Positions 6,828-12,768 are shown, counted from the first letter of the stretch. The stretch: 12,795 nt of DNA from JBOHER01 sp050701115 (GCA_050701115.1 JBOHER010000138.1:1-12795); one strand, 5' to 3'. Notes: a model not told the origin generated them from the sequence alone. Program-made: numbers and translations.

Positions 6828-7664
6828 ATGAGCGCCACCACTCTGCCCGACGCCGCGACCCCGCAGCCTCCCGCTGAACTGGTCGATGCCGTCGAGTTCG
6901 CTCGTGCGATGGCGCGGGAGGAGGCAGCCGACCGAGGCTACGGCGCTGGTGCGGGCACGGTCGGCGAGCACGTCGGCGTGCAGCCTGAAGACGACGCCAG
7001 CGTCACGCACCTGTTCGAGGCCGACATCCCCGGCTACGGTGGCTGGCGCTGGGAGGTCACTGTCGCCTGCGCGGGCGAAGACTCCTCGGTGACCGTCAGT
7101 GAGGTCCTGTTGCGACCGGGCTCCGGCGCGCTGGTCGCCAAGGATTGGGTGCCCTGGGAGCGCCGGGTTCGGCCTGGCGACCTGGGCATCGGCGACATCT
7201 TCCCGACCGACCCGCACGATGAGCGGCTGGTGCCCGCCTACCTCGCATCGGATGACCCAGCGGTCGAAGAGACCGCCATGGAATTCGGTCTTGGCCGGGT
7301 GAGGGTACTGTCCCGGATCGGTCGGCTCGAGGCCGCAGCGCGGTGGCGCGGCGGTGAGTTCGGGCCGCGCTCGGACATGGCGCGCAGTGCGCCTGAACCG
7401 TGTGGAACCTGTGCTTTCTACCTGCCGATCGCAGGCTCGTTGCGGGCCGCGTTCGGGGTGTGCGGTAACGACATCTCGCCCGCGGACGGCCACGCGGTAC
7501 ACGTCGAGTACGGCTGCGGGGCGCACTCGGAGATCGTCGTCGAGCAGAGCGCATCGGTTCCGGTCGCCGAACTCGTGTACGACGACTCGCTGCTGGACAT
7601 CGAGCAGGCACAGGGCGCGGACACGAGTGCACAGGGCGCGGACACGAGTGAGTCCGACGCCTGA
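6828..7664 (+). CDS. DUF3027 protein with a four-cysteine cluster
   Basis: A soluble 278-aa protein of unknown function resembling Rv0877. The core runs from LVDAVEFARAMAREEA (18-33) through THLFEADIPGYGGWRWEVTV (60-79), LVAKDWVPWERRVRPGDLGI (102-121) and the acidic DPHDERLVPAYL. Near the end are Cys192, Cys195, Cys212 and Cys230 (PCGTCAF, GVCGND, YGCGAHS), spaced C-x2-C-x16-C-x17-C and suggestive of a zinc or iron-sulfur site. The stretch IGDIFPTDP is also characteristic. The tail contains AQGADTS twice, from a 21-bp tandem duplication. ATG 6828 is chosen because the homologous region starts soon after it and a -10 hexamer lies 7 nt upstream; the frame is open back to 6570 only over the reverse strand of the cyclotransferase. 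The last 17 nt overlap the sacsin-like gene, implying coupled translation. Confidence 0.85.
   Translation: MSATTLPDAATPQPPAELVDAVEFARAMAREEAADRGYGAGAGTVGEHVGVQPEDDASVTHLFEADIPGYGGWRWEVTVACAGEDSSVTVSEVLLRPGSGALVAKDWVPWERRVRPGDLGIGDIFPTDPHDERLVPAYLASDDPAVEETAMEFGLGRVRVLSRIGRLEAAARWRGGEFGPRSDMARSAPEPCGTCAFYLPIAGSLRAAFGVCGNDISPADGHAVHVEYGCGAHSEIVVEQSASVPVAELVYDDSLLDIEQAQGADTSAQGADTSESDA
7609..7650 (+). repeat. Perfect 21-bp tandem duplication across the DUF3027/ATPase junction
   Basis: 7609-7629 and 7630-7650 are identical. In the DUF3027 frame each unit encodes AQGADTS; in the ATPase frame each unit ends in GTG, giving two in-frame candidate starts (7627 and 7648) seven codons apart. The period is a multiple of three, so both frames survive. 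Exact identity suggests a recent slippage event. Confidence 0.9.
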
Positions 7665-10600
7665 GCCGGACCGCTTCGGCGCGGCGGAGCTGCGTGCGGC
7701 TGTGCTGCAGGCGTGGCGCGGTTCGCCCACCCGGTTCACCGAAGACGCCAATGCCGAGGAGGACCTCAGGCTCGGCGGGTATTCGGACCGGCTGTTCGTC
7801 GAACTGGCGCAAAATGCCGCTGATGCCGCCGCGCTCGCCGGGATCAAGGGCAGCGTGCGGGTCACCGTTGTCGACCGCGAGCTGCGGGTGGCGAACACCG
7901 GTGCGCCACTGGATCGGGCGGGCGTCGCGGCGCTCGCCTCGCTGCGGGCCTCCGCCAAGCGTGGCGGTGTCACCGTCGGCCGTTTCGGTGTGGGCTTCGC
8001 AGCGGTGCTAGCGGTGTCCACCGAGCCGCGAGTGGTTTCGACGACCGGGGGGATTCGGTTCTCCGCTACCCGGACCAGGGACACGGTCGCCACGATGTCC
8101 GAAGTGGATACTCAGCTTGAGCAGCGGGGTGGCGCGGTACCGATCCTGCGCCTGCCCTGGCCGACTCAGGGTGACGAACCCGCAGTACCACAAGGCTTTG
8201 ACACCGAAGTCCGGTTACCGCTCAATCCCGATGTCGACGCCAACGCGGTGCTGGCAGAGATCGCCGCGGAGATCGAGGACGTCTTGCTGACGTTGCCGGT
8301 CCTCGCCCGGATCGAGGTCGATCAACAGGTGTGGACAAGAACCGAACCCGCGGACGGCCTGGTCGATATCGGCCGCGCTGGTGCTGGTATGAGCAGATGG
8401 CTGGTGCATTCGGACTCAGGGGAGTTCACCGCGGAGGACGCCGCGACTCTCGGCATCGAGGCAGCCAGACATCCACAGTGGACGGTCCTGTGGGCGCTTC
8501 CGGTCGACGCCGACGGGATGCCGTTGCCGTTGCCCTCGGACGTGCTGCACGCACCGACGGCGACCGACGAACGACTGGCGCTGCCCGCCCGGCTGATCGC
8601 CACGGCGCCGATCGAGCCGTCCCGGCGCCGGGTCCTCGATGGCCCCGCGATGTCGGCGGTGTTACGAGCCGCCGCTGCCGCTTACCCTGAGCTGGTTCGC
8701 AAGGTGGCTCCCGAGTATCGGCTGGATCTGGTTCCATCAGCGGGATTTCCGCTGTCTGAAGTGGACGCGCAGCTGCACGAGCTCATCGTTGGACAGCTGC
8801 GTGAGAGAGCGTGGATTGCTCCGGCGGCGGGCGATCAGGAGCTCGCCGGGGGCAGGGCGCGGGTTTTGCAGGTCGACTCTGCTGACGTGGTGCGCCTGCT
8901 CGCCGATTCGGTACCGGACCTGGCGGCCACGCCGGCCGTCGGACCACGTGCCGTACGCGTGCTTGCCGAAATCGGTGCCAGTCCGTTGTCCGTGGCCGTT
9001 GCCCTGGACGCGCTCGCCGGGGTGGCCCGGGAGCCGGAGTGGTGGTGCGCTCTCTACGACGCGGTGTCGGCGATGCTCGATGCCAGGATGGTGAGCCCGG
9101 ATGAGCTTGCTGGGCTGAGCGTGCCGCTGGTGGACGGTCGCACCGTCCCTGGAGTGCGCGGCGTGCTGCTGCCGAGCTTCGACGCTGCTCCGGATCGCCC
9201 GGAAGGTGAGCGGGAACTGCTTGGCCTGCTCGCTCAGGCCGACATCGTGGGCATGCGCGTTGCGCTTCCCGCCGTGGTGCACCCGGTGCTCGAACGGCTC
9301 GGCGCGACGCATGTCGGTGCTGGTGAACTGCTCGACGCGCAGGAGCTTCGTGCGGCTGTGCAACGCAGTGTGGACGATGCACTGTCCGGTTTGGACACTC
9401 GGCCGCTCGTCGATCTGGTACTCAGGCTGGTGAGCGAGCTCGGCTCGGCTCGGGATTGCGACCGCGGCTGGCTCGGCGCACTGGCGCTTCGATCGGCCGA
9501 TGGTGAGCCGCGTCGAGCCGATGAGCTGGTGCTGCCCGGTTCGCCGCTGCTCGAGGTCTTCGCCGCCGGGGAGGTCGGCTCGGATGGTCCGCTCGCCGTG
9601 CTGGACGCCGATCTGGCCGCCACCTGGCCGTCCACCACGTTGGTCGCGGTCTGCGTGCTGGATTCCTTCGCGCTGGTGGCCGACGCCGATCCGGTTGGCC
9701 CGGAACACGACTTGCCCGATGAGCGGGAATGGTGGTCCGGTCAGGCGCGGCCGCCCGCTCGGGTGCTCGCGGTGCGCGACCTCGATCTCGTCGACGAGGA
9801 TGCCTGGCCTGCTGCCCTGCGCCTGCTGGCGGGTCAGCCGGACACCTGGCGTGCGCTGGCCGAGCCGGATGGTCATGCGGGTTGGTGGATCGCGCGGTAC
9901 GGCTTGCTGGGCGGTGCGCCACCACGGCAGTGGCGGCTACCCGATTGCACGGAGCTGGCCGGGCTGTACGAGCCGGTGCCGGAGCTGGGTCTGCGACGTG
10001 ATGTGCTGGTGGCCGCCGGGGTGCGCGACGGGTTGAGCGTCGCCGACCCTGGCGACGCCGCCGATCTGATCGACCGGCTGGCGGACGCGACCCTGCGACC
10101 CCACCCGGGGGTGGTCCTGCGGGCCCATACTCGGCTGGCCGAGCTGGCGTCGAACCCCGAAACCGACCTTTCTGGGCTCGACCCGCCTGATGCGGTGCGG
10201 GCGCTCGATGGTTCGGTCGTCGACGCGGAACAGGCGAGCGTGCTGGATGAGCCGTGGCTGCTGGAGGTAGCCGATCACGGTCGGCTGGTCGGCTGCGCGG
10301 GTGGTGTTGCCGCATTGGCCGAACTGTTCGATCTGCCGTTGGCCAGCGAGGTCACCTCGGGTGAGGTGGTCTCCTCCGGGGACGTCGCGTCGTGGTCGGA
10401 CCTTGCCGCCGTGCGCTTGGCGGCCGACCTGCTGGGCGTGCCGGTGCCGGACGGCGGCGTGTGCACACATGCCCAACTCACCGTCGGGGTCGACGGCGCA
10501 CGGCGCACCGCGCGCTGGTGGGTCGACCCTGACCAAGGGATCCATGCCGAGGACAGCGTGGCGGGGCTGGCGCGCGCATTCGCTCATGCGGTGGGCCGGT

Positions 10601-10665
10601 GGGAGCTGCGGCAGGTGATCGCCGAACTGCTCGCCGACCCCGAGCCGGCCACTCTGCTGGGCTGA
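7648..10665 (+). CDS. Large protein with N-terminal sacsin/Hsp90-like (GHKL) ATPase domain
   Basis: A 1005-aa soluble protein. Residues ~40-140 carry a GHKL ATP-binding fold: GGYSDRLFVELAQNAADAA (43-61; N56 in the Mg/ATP helix), VRVTVVDRELRVANTGAPLD (70-89; the position of the usual DxGxG, with Asn for the adenine-contacting Asp), and KRGGVTVGRFGVGFAAVLAV (104-123; a glycine-rich lid like Hsp90 GxxGxG). The rest (~150-1005) is Leu/Ala/Asp-rich, without recognisable catalytic motifs or membrane segments, including PRRADELVLPGSPLLEVFA and closing VGRWELRQVIAELLADP. Actinobacterial proteins of this type are annotated as sacsin N-terminal ATPase-like; a chaperone or clamp role is inference. GTG 7648 is used; GTG 7627 is equally in frame. 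Overlap with DUF3027 suggests a joint function. The open frame upstream to 7354 is a shadow. Confidence 0.85.
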   Translation: MSPTPEPDRFGAAELRAAVLQAWRGSPTRFTEDANAEEDLRLGGYSDRLFVELAQNAADAAALAGIKGSVRVTVVDRELRVANTGAPLDRAGVAALASLRASAKRGGVTVGRFGVGFAAVLAVSTEPRVVSTTGGIRFSATRTRDTVATMSEVDTQLEQRGGAVPILRLPWPTQGDEPAVPQGFDTEVRLPLNPDVDANAVLAEIAAEIEDVLLTLPVLARIEVDQQVWTRTEPADGLVDIGRAGAGMSRWLVHSDSGEFTAEDAATLGIEAARHPQWTVLWALPVDADGMPLPLPSDVLHAPTATDERLALPARLIATAPIEPSRRRVLDGPAMSAVLRAAAAAYPELVRKVAPEYRLDLVPSAGFPLSEVDAQLHELIVGQLRERAWIAPAAGDQELAGGRARVLQVDSADVVRLLADSVPDLAATPAVGPRAVRVLAEIGASPLSVAVALDALAGVAREPEWWCALYDAVSAMLDARMVSPDELAGLSVPLVDGRTVPGVRGVLLPSFDAAPDRPEGERELLGLLAQADIVGMRVALPAVVHPVLERLGATHVGAGELLDAQELRAAVQRSVDDALSGLDTRPLVDLVLRLVSELGSARDCDRGWLGALALRSADGEPRRADELVLPGSPLLEVFAAGEVGSDGPLAVLDADLAATWPSTTLVAVCVLDSFALVADADPVGPEHDLPDEREWWSGQARPPARVLAVRDLDLVDEDAWPAALRLLAGQPDTWRALAEPDGHAGWWIARYGLLGGAPPRQWRLPDCTELAGLYEPVPELGLRRDVLVAAGVRDGLSVADPGDAADLIDRLADATLRPHPGVVLRAHTRLAELASNPETDLSGLDPPDAVRALDGSVVDAEQASVLDEPWLLEVADHGRLVGCAGGVAALAELFDLPLASEVTSGEVVSSGDVASWSDLAAVRLAADLLGVPVPDGGVCTHAQLTVGVDGARRTARWWVDPDQGIHAEDSVAGLARAFAHAVGRWELRQVIAELLADPEPATLLG

Positions 10666-10684
10666 TCGGAAGGTCTTCGTTCGC

Positions 10685-10960
10685 TCAGAGGCCGCGCTGA
10701 GCGCCTCGGGAGCCACGCCGGGAGGCGCGGCGCTGCCAGGTCGCGATGGAGAGACCAAGCAGGCCCAGCGCGACCCCGGCCAGCGTGGTAGCGGGCCACA
10801 CCCCGACCTCGCGGTCGAACAGATACTTCATGACAAGCAGAACGACGAAGGCCGCCAGCCAGAGGACTGTTCCGACGGTCGCAGCCGGAATGACGTCCAC
10901 AAGGGACTTCGGGAGCTCTGGCAGCGGCTTGCGCTCCGGGATGTCGGGTGCCTCGGCCAC
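10685..10960 (-). CDS. DUF2530 small membrane protein
   Basis: A 91-aa protein: acidic and proline-rich N-terminus (MAEAPDIPERKPLPELPKSL), helix 1 TVGTVLWLAAFVVLLVMKYL (about 29-48), loop FDREVGVWP, helix 2 TTLAGVALGLLGLSIATWQ (about 58-76) and a strongly basic tail QRRASRRGSRGAQRG. Both ends are therefore probably cytoplasmic. This matches DUF2530; the function is unknown. It converges with the ATPase gene (19 nt between stops) and is divergent from marR. GTG 10960 lies 6 nt after a TAGGCT hexamer, so the message is probably leaderless. Confidence 0.82.
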   Translation of the reverse strand: MAEAPDIPERKPLPELPKSLVDVIPAATVGTVLWLAAFVVLLVMKYLFDREVGVWPATTLAGVALGLLGLSIATWQRRASRRGSRGAQRGL

Positions 10961-10966
10961 ACCGGC

Positions 10967-10986
10967 AGCCTACCGCTGGGTAGTCT
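10967..10986. promoter_or_regulatory. Overlapping divergent -10 elements forming a 20-bp dyad (candidate MarR operator)
   Basis: AGCCTACC (10967-10974) and GGTAGTCT (10979-10986) form an inverted repeat around GCTG with a single mismatch. Read leftwards the left arm gives TAGGCT, 6 nt from the DUF2530 GTG; read rightwards the right arm gives TAGTCT (10981-10986), 7 nt from the marR ATG. Each promoter's -35 would fall near the other gene's start codon. A MarR dimer binding here could switch both genes off. The dyad is seen; binding is inferred. Confidence 0.45.
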
Positions 10987-10993
10987 GAGGACC

Positions 10994-11425
10994 ATGGCCG
11001 AGTCTGGGCAGGAACGCACGCTCGCGAGTCAGCTACGGCTTGCTGTTGTGCGGCTGAACCGGCGGCTCCGCTCGCAACAGCTGTCGACCAGCGTCTCCCT
11101 CACGCAGCTGTCCGCGCTGTCCACGCTGTACAAGTGCGGCGCGATGACGCCGGGGCAGCTCGCCGCGAAGGAAAGCGTGCAGCCGCCGTCGATGACCAGG
11201 GTGATCGGCGCCCTGGAGACCCTTGGCTATGTGGATCGCAGCGCGCATCCCACCGACGGCAGGCAGGCGATCGTCGAGCTCAGCCAACAGGGCCGGGACT
11301 ACGTGCAGGCCAACATCTCGGCGCGGGAAGCCTGGCTGGACGAGCGGCTGGCCACGCTCTCCGCGCAGGAGCGCACCACCCTCAGCCGTGCGGCGGAGAT
11401 CATCGAACGAATCGCCGAGCAGTAG
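10994..11425 (+). CDS. MarR-family transcriptional regulator
   Basis: A 143-aa dimeric winged-helix DNA-binding protein, close in length and motif order to mycobacterial Rv0880 as I recall it. Helix 1 (residues 7-30, LASQLRLAVVRLNRRLRSQQ) and the C-terminal helices (about 108-143, LDERLATLSAQERTTLSRAA) form the dimer interface. The wHTH spans about 33-95: SLTQLSALSTLYKCGAMTPG, LAAKESVQPPSMTRVIGALE (recognition helix), TLGYVDRSAHPTDGRQAIVE (wing, with the D-x-R motif) and LSQQGRDYV. MarR proteins usually repress a divergent neighbour and themselves, here DUF2530 and marR through the dyad between them. The ATG at 10994 has a -10 hexamer 7 nt upstream; GAGGA also lies there and could act as a short ribosome binding site. 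The ligand cannot be read from the sequence. Confidence 0.92.
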   Translation: MAESGQERTLASQLRLAVVRLNRRLRSQQLSTSVSLTQLSALSTLYKCGAMTPGQLAAKESVQPPSMTRVIGALETLGYVDRSAHPTDGRQAIVELSQQGRDYVQANISAREAWLDERLATLSAQERTTLSRAAEIIERIAEQ

Positions 11426-11436
11426 CGCCCGGTGCA

Positions 11437-11480
11437 TCGTGAGTGAAAGTTGTTTCTCCGGCGACCCTGATCACTCACGA
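11437..11480. terminator. 10-bp perfect inverted repeat downstream of marR
   Basis: TCGTGAGTGA (11437-11446) and TCACTCACGA (11471-11480) are perfect complements with 24 nt between them. It begins 11 nt after the marR stop, where a terminator is expected, but the long loop and missing T run make it a weak one. The right arm also contains the stop codon of the transposase stub. Similar GTGAGTG dyads recur, as I recall, in genomes of this order, so it could be a dispersed repeat. Confidence 0.4.
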
Positions 11481-11578
11481 GGGCAGGCGACCTGCACCCG
11501 GCGAGCCTTGCTCGCACGCTTGAAGCGGGTCGCGACCGCCTTGGTCACTGCGCGTCGTTCGCTCATCATCAGTCCCAT
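11471..11578 (-). pseudogene. N-terminal stub of an integrase-catalytic-domain transposase
   Basis: The minus strand reads MGLMMSERRAVTKAVATRFKRASKARR and then stops eight residues later. MSERxAVTKAxATRYxRAxKxxK is a typical opening of actinobacterial transposases with a DDE integrase core, which then continue into a helix-turn-helix and the catalytic domain. Here similarity ends at about residue 25. The segment is too short to be functional and probably marks an old insertion-element deletion. Short match, so moderate confidence. Confidence 0.45.
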
Positions 11579-11625
11579 GATCAGGACCTAGCCGCCCCGC
11601 CAGCAGCGGTCCGCTAGGCGCGCCG

Positions 11626-11688
11626 TACGCGCGCATTCCCAGATGAGTCAACGACCACCCCTACGCGCGCATTTTCGATGAGTCAACG
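11626..11688. repeat. Two near-identical ~27-bp direct repeats, period 36 bp
   Basis: TACGCGCGCATT occurs at 11626 and 11662 and is followed in each copy, after CCCA or TTC, by GATGAGTCAACG (ending at 11653 and 11688). They lie just upstream of the iron-box promoter. The tandem arrangement with a spacing of about 3.5 helical turns fits a pair of activator or repressor sites, or remnants of a mobile-element end. No matching known motif comes to mind. Confidence 0.6.
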
Positions 11689-11695
11689 CGCACGC

Positions 11696-11724
11696 TTGCA
11701 CGTCGCATGAGGTTAGGCTAACCT
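11696..11724 (+). promoter_or_regulatory. Promoter overlapped by the iron box
   Basis: TTGCAC (11696-11701) and TAACCT (11719-11724) are separated by 17 bp and would start transcription near 11730. An alternative -10, TAGGCT (11714-11719), would start near 11726 but has no spaced -35. Either way the iron box sits over the -10, so metal-bound regulator would block initiation. Confidence 0.45.
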
Positions 11725-11726
11725 CA
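11708..11726. promoter_or_regulatory. Iron box: IdeR/DtxR-family operator
   Basis: TGAGGTTAGGCTAACCTCA is a perfect 9+1+9 palindrome and matches the IdeR/DtxR consensus TTAGGTTAGSCTAACCTAA at 17 of 19 positions, differing only at the symmetric positions 2 and 18, both substitutions preserving the dyad. In actinobacteria IdeR, DmdR or DtxR with Fe(II) binds such sites and usually represses, so the downstream unit should be switched on by iron shortage. Confidence 0.85.
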
Positions 11727-11812
11727 CAGATGTCGCTTCGTGGTGGGAGCGGCAGTCAGTTCGGGAACGGATGAGGCCCCGCGGCGGAGGATGCGCCGCG
11801 GGGCCTCATCTA
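11727..11812 (+). ncRNA. Predicted iron-controlled small RNA (alternatively a 14-codon leader unit)
   Basis: Between the iron-box promoter and a very strong hairpin there are only about 45 nt, and no gene follows on this strand, so the predicted transcript is ~85 nt. It can fold into a 7-bp stem with one G-U pair (TGTCGCT 11731-11737 with AGCGGCA 11748-11754) around a 10-nt G-rich loop TCGTGGTGGG, then the terminator stem. This resembles in layout, not in recognised sequence, MrsI of mycobacteria, an IdeR-controlled sRNA that lowers non-essential iron protein synthesis. A competing reading is a 14-codon ORF, ATG 11730 to TGA 11774 (MSLRGGSGSQFGNG), which would start almost leaderless; its stop lies in the terminator stem. 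The signals are seen directly; the RNA itself is a prediction. Confidence 0.5.
11770..11810. terminator. Strong 17-bp perfect stem-loop terminator
   Basis: GATGAGGCCCCGCGGCG (11770-11786) pairs perfectly with CGCCGCGGGGCCTCATC (11794-11810) around GAGGATG. It is followed by TATGCG, not a T run, as is usual for actinobacterial intrinsic terminators. It would end the iron-box transcript and, on the other strand, anything crossing the NAT remnant. Confidence 0.8.
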
Positions 11813-12073
11813 TGCGTGCAGTCCAAGCTCAGCTCACCGGCCAGCCGGCGCGGTCGCAGTTCGACCCAGGTAGATCGGGCGCCCATCGCGGTAAACATCC
11901 AGGTCGCCATGTGCGGCCTCGCCGATGTGGAACTGGCCGCCCGGGTCGTCTTGCGGCTCGCTGGACCCGAGTCGTAGTGGGAATCGTGAGTGTCTGCCGA
12001 ATCCGACATCGACCAGCCAGGGCTCGTCGAGGTCGACCCGTAAGGCGAGGTGCACGATCTTGTCGGGGTCAAG
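11806..12073 (-). pseudogene. Arylamine N-acetyltransferase (NAT) remnant, truncated and frameshifted
   Basis: The minus strand encodes the middle of a NAT: DPDKIVHLALRVDLDEPWLV, DVGFGRHSRFPLRLGSSEPQ, then QFHIGEAAHGDLDVYRDGRP. It keeps the His of the HLALRV motif and the Asp of LVDVGFG, two of the three catalytic residues, but the N-terminal third with the nucleophilic Cys is gone. Near 11865-11867 an extra base shifts the frame: homology passes from ...GRPIYL to VELRPRRLAGELSLDC, which then stops. Only ~85 of about 280 residues remain. It is bounded by the iron-box terminator on one side and the sodA 3' hairpin on the other. Working NATs acetylate arylamines using acetyl-CoA; this copy cannot. 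Confidence 0.75.
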
Positions 12074-12080
12074 ATGCAGC

Positions 12081-12123
12081 GAAAGACGCTTTCAGCGCGA
12101 TGAACGCACCGAAAGCGTCTTTC
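12081..12123. terminator. 13-bp perfect inverted repeat downstream of sodA
   Basis: GAAAGACGCTTTC (12081-12093) and GAAAGCGTCTTTC (12111-12123) are exact complements with a 17-nt loop that can pair further (GCG with CGC). It starts 18 nt beyond the sodA stop on the minus strand and is the natural terminator for that gene. GAAAGACGCTTTC-type dyads are, as I recall, repeated in genomes of this order, so it may also be a dispersed element. Confidence 0.6.
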
Positions 12124-12141
12124 AGCTCACCCGCGGCCCGC

Positions 12142-12765
12142 TCAGCTGAGCAGCAGGCCGTTGCCGCCTGCGACGGCGTTGTCGAAGCGCTTGCTGATCT
12201 CGGCCCAGTTGTAGATGTTCCACAGGGCCTTGACGTAATCCGGCTTCACGTTCTTGTACTGCAGGTAGAACGCGTGCTCCCAGACGTCGACCAACAGGAT
12301 CGGGATGGTCGCCAGGATCAGGTTGTTGTGGTGATCACGCAGTTGCTGGGTGATCAGCGTCTTGCCGATCGGGTCCCAGGACAGTGCGGCCCAGCCATTG
12401 CCCTGGATGGTGGTGGCCACCGCGGTGAACTGCGCCTGGAACTTGTCGAAGGAACCGAAGGCCTGGTCGATAGCCGCGGCCAGCTCGCCGGTGGGCTTGT
12501 CGCCGCCTTCCGGGGACAAGATCTTCCACCAGACCACGTGGTTGGCGTGGCCTGCCAGGTTGAACGCCAGCGTGGTCTCCAGGCCGACGATCGAACCGAA
12601 GTCCCCAGCGTCGCGCGCCGCGGCCAGCTTGTCCATGGTGTCGTTCGCGCCCTTGACGTAGGCCGCGTGGTGCTTGCCGTGGTGCAGCTCGTTGATCTCA
12701 CCGGAGATGTGCGGCTCGAGTGCGCCGTAGTCGTAATCCAGGTCAGGAAGCTCGTACAGAGCCAT
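12142..12765 (-). CDS. sodA: Superoxide dismutase, Fe/Mn family
   Basis: Converts superoxide to oxygen and hydrogen peroxide. The 207-aa protein has the same length as mycobacterial SodA and all four metal ligands at the same numbers: His28 (ELHHGKHHAAYV), His76 (GHANHVVWW), Asp160 and His164 (LLVDVWEHAFYLQY). His145 (LRDHHN) takes the place of the active-site Gln, as in the mycobacterial enzymes, so metal preference (iron or manganese) cannot be told reliably from sequence. The N-terminal helical-hairpin domain covers about 1-85 and the alpha/beta domain about 95-205. There is no signal peptide. The ATG at 12765 is preceded by GAGGAGGG 3 nt upstream, a very strong ribosome binding site. Stop lies inside the palindrome CTCAGCTGAG. 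The neighbouring iron-box RNA makes an iron-related control of this gene worth considering. Confidence 0.97.
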   Translation of the reverse strand: MALYELPDLDYDYGALEPHISGEINELHHGKHHAAYVKGANDTMDKLAAARDAGDFGSIVGLETTLAFNLAGHANHVVWWKILSPEGGDKPTGELAAAIDQAFGSFDKFQAQFTAVATTIQGNGWAALSWDPIGKTLITQQLRDHHNNLILATIPILLVDVWEHAFYLQYKNVKPDYVKALWNIYNWAEISKRFDNAVAGGNGLLLS

Positions 12766-12768
12766 CTG

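Noticed and set aside
7354..7647. N-terminal extension of the ATPase gene to 7354
   Set aside because: It lies inside DUF3027 in another frame and reads as Arg/Ser-rich low-quality protein; similarity to the ATPase family begins after 7648.
5934..8093. 719-aa minus-strand reading frame
   Set aside because: Only the part from 6758 down matches the cyclotransferase family; the upstream part runs antisense to the DUF3027 and ATPase genes and is Arg/Ala/Gly-rich shadow sequence. GTG 6758 has a strong ribosome binding site.
11223..11591. 122-aa plus-strand reading frame overlapping the end of marR
   Set aside because: It is an out-of-frame Arg/Ser/Pro-rich shadow of marR running into intergenic DNA; no start signal or family similarity.
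11626..11688. CRISPR-like repeats
   Set aside because: There are only two imperfect copies, separated by 8 bp, with no spacer-sized unique sequence and no cas genes.
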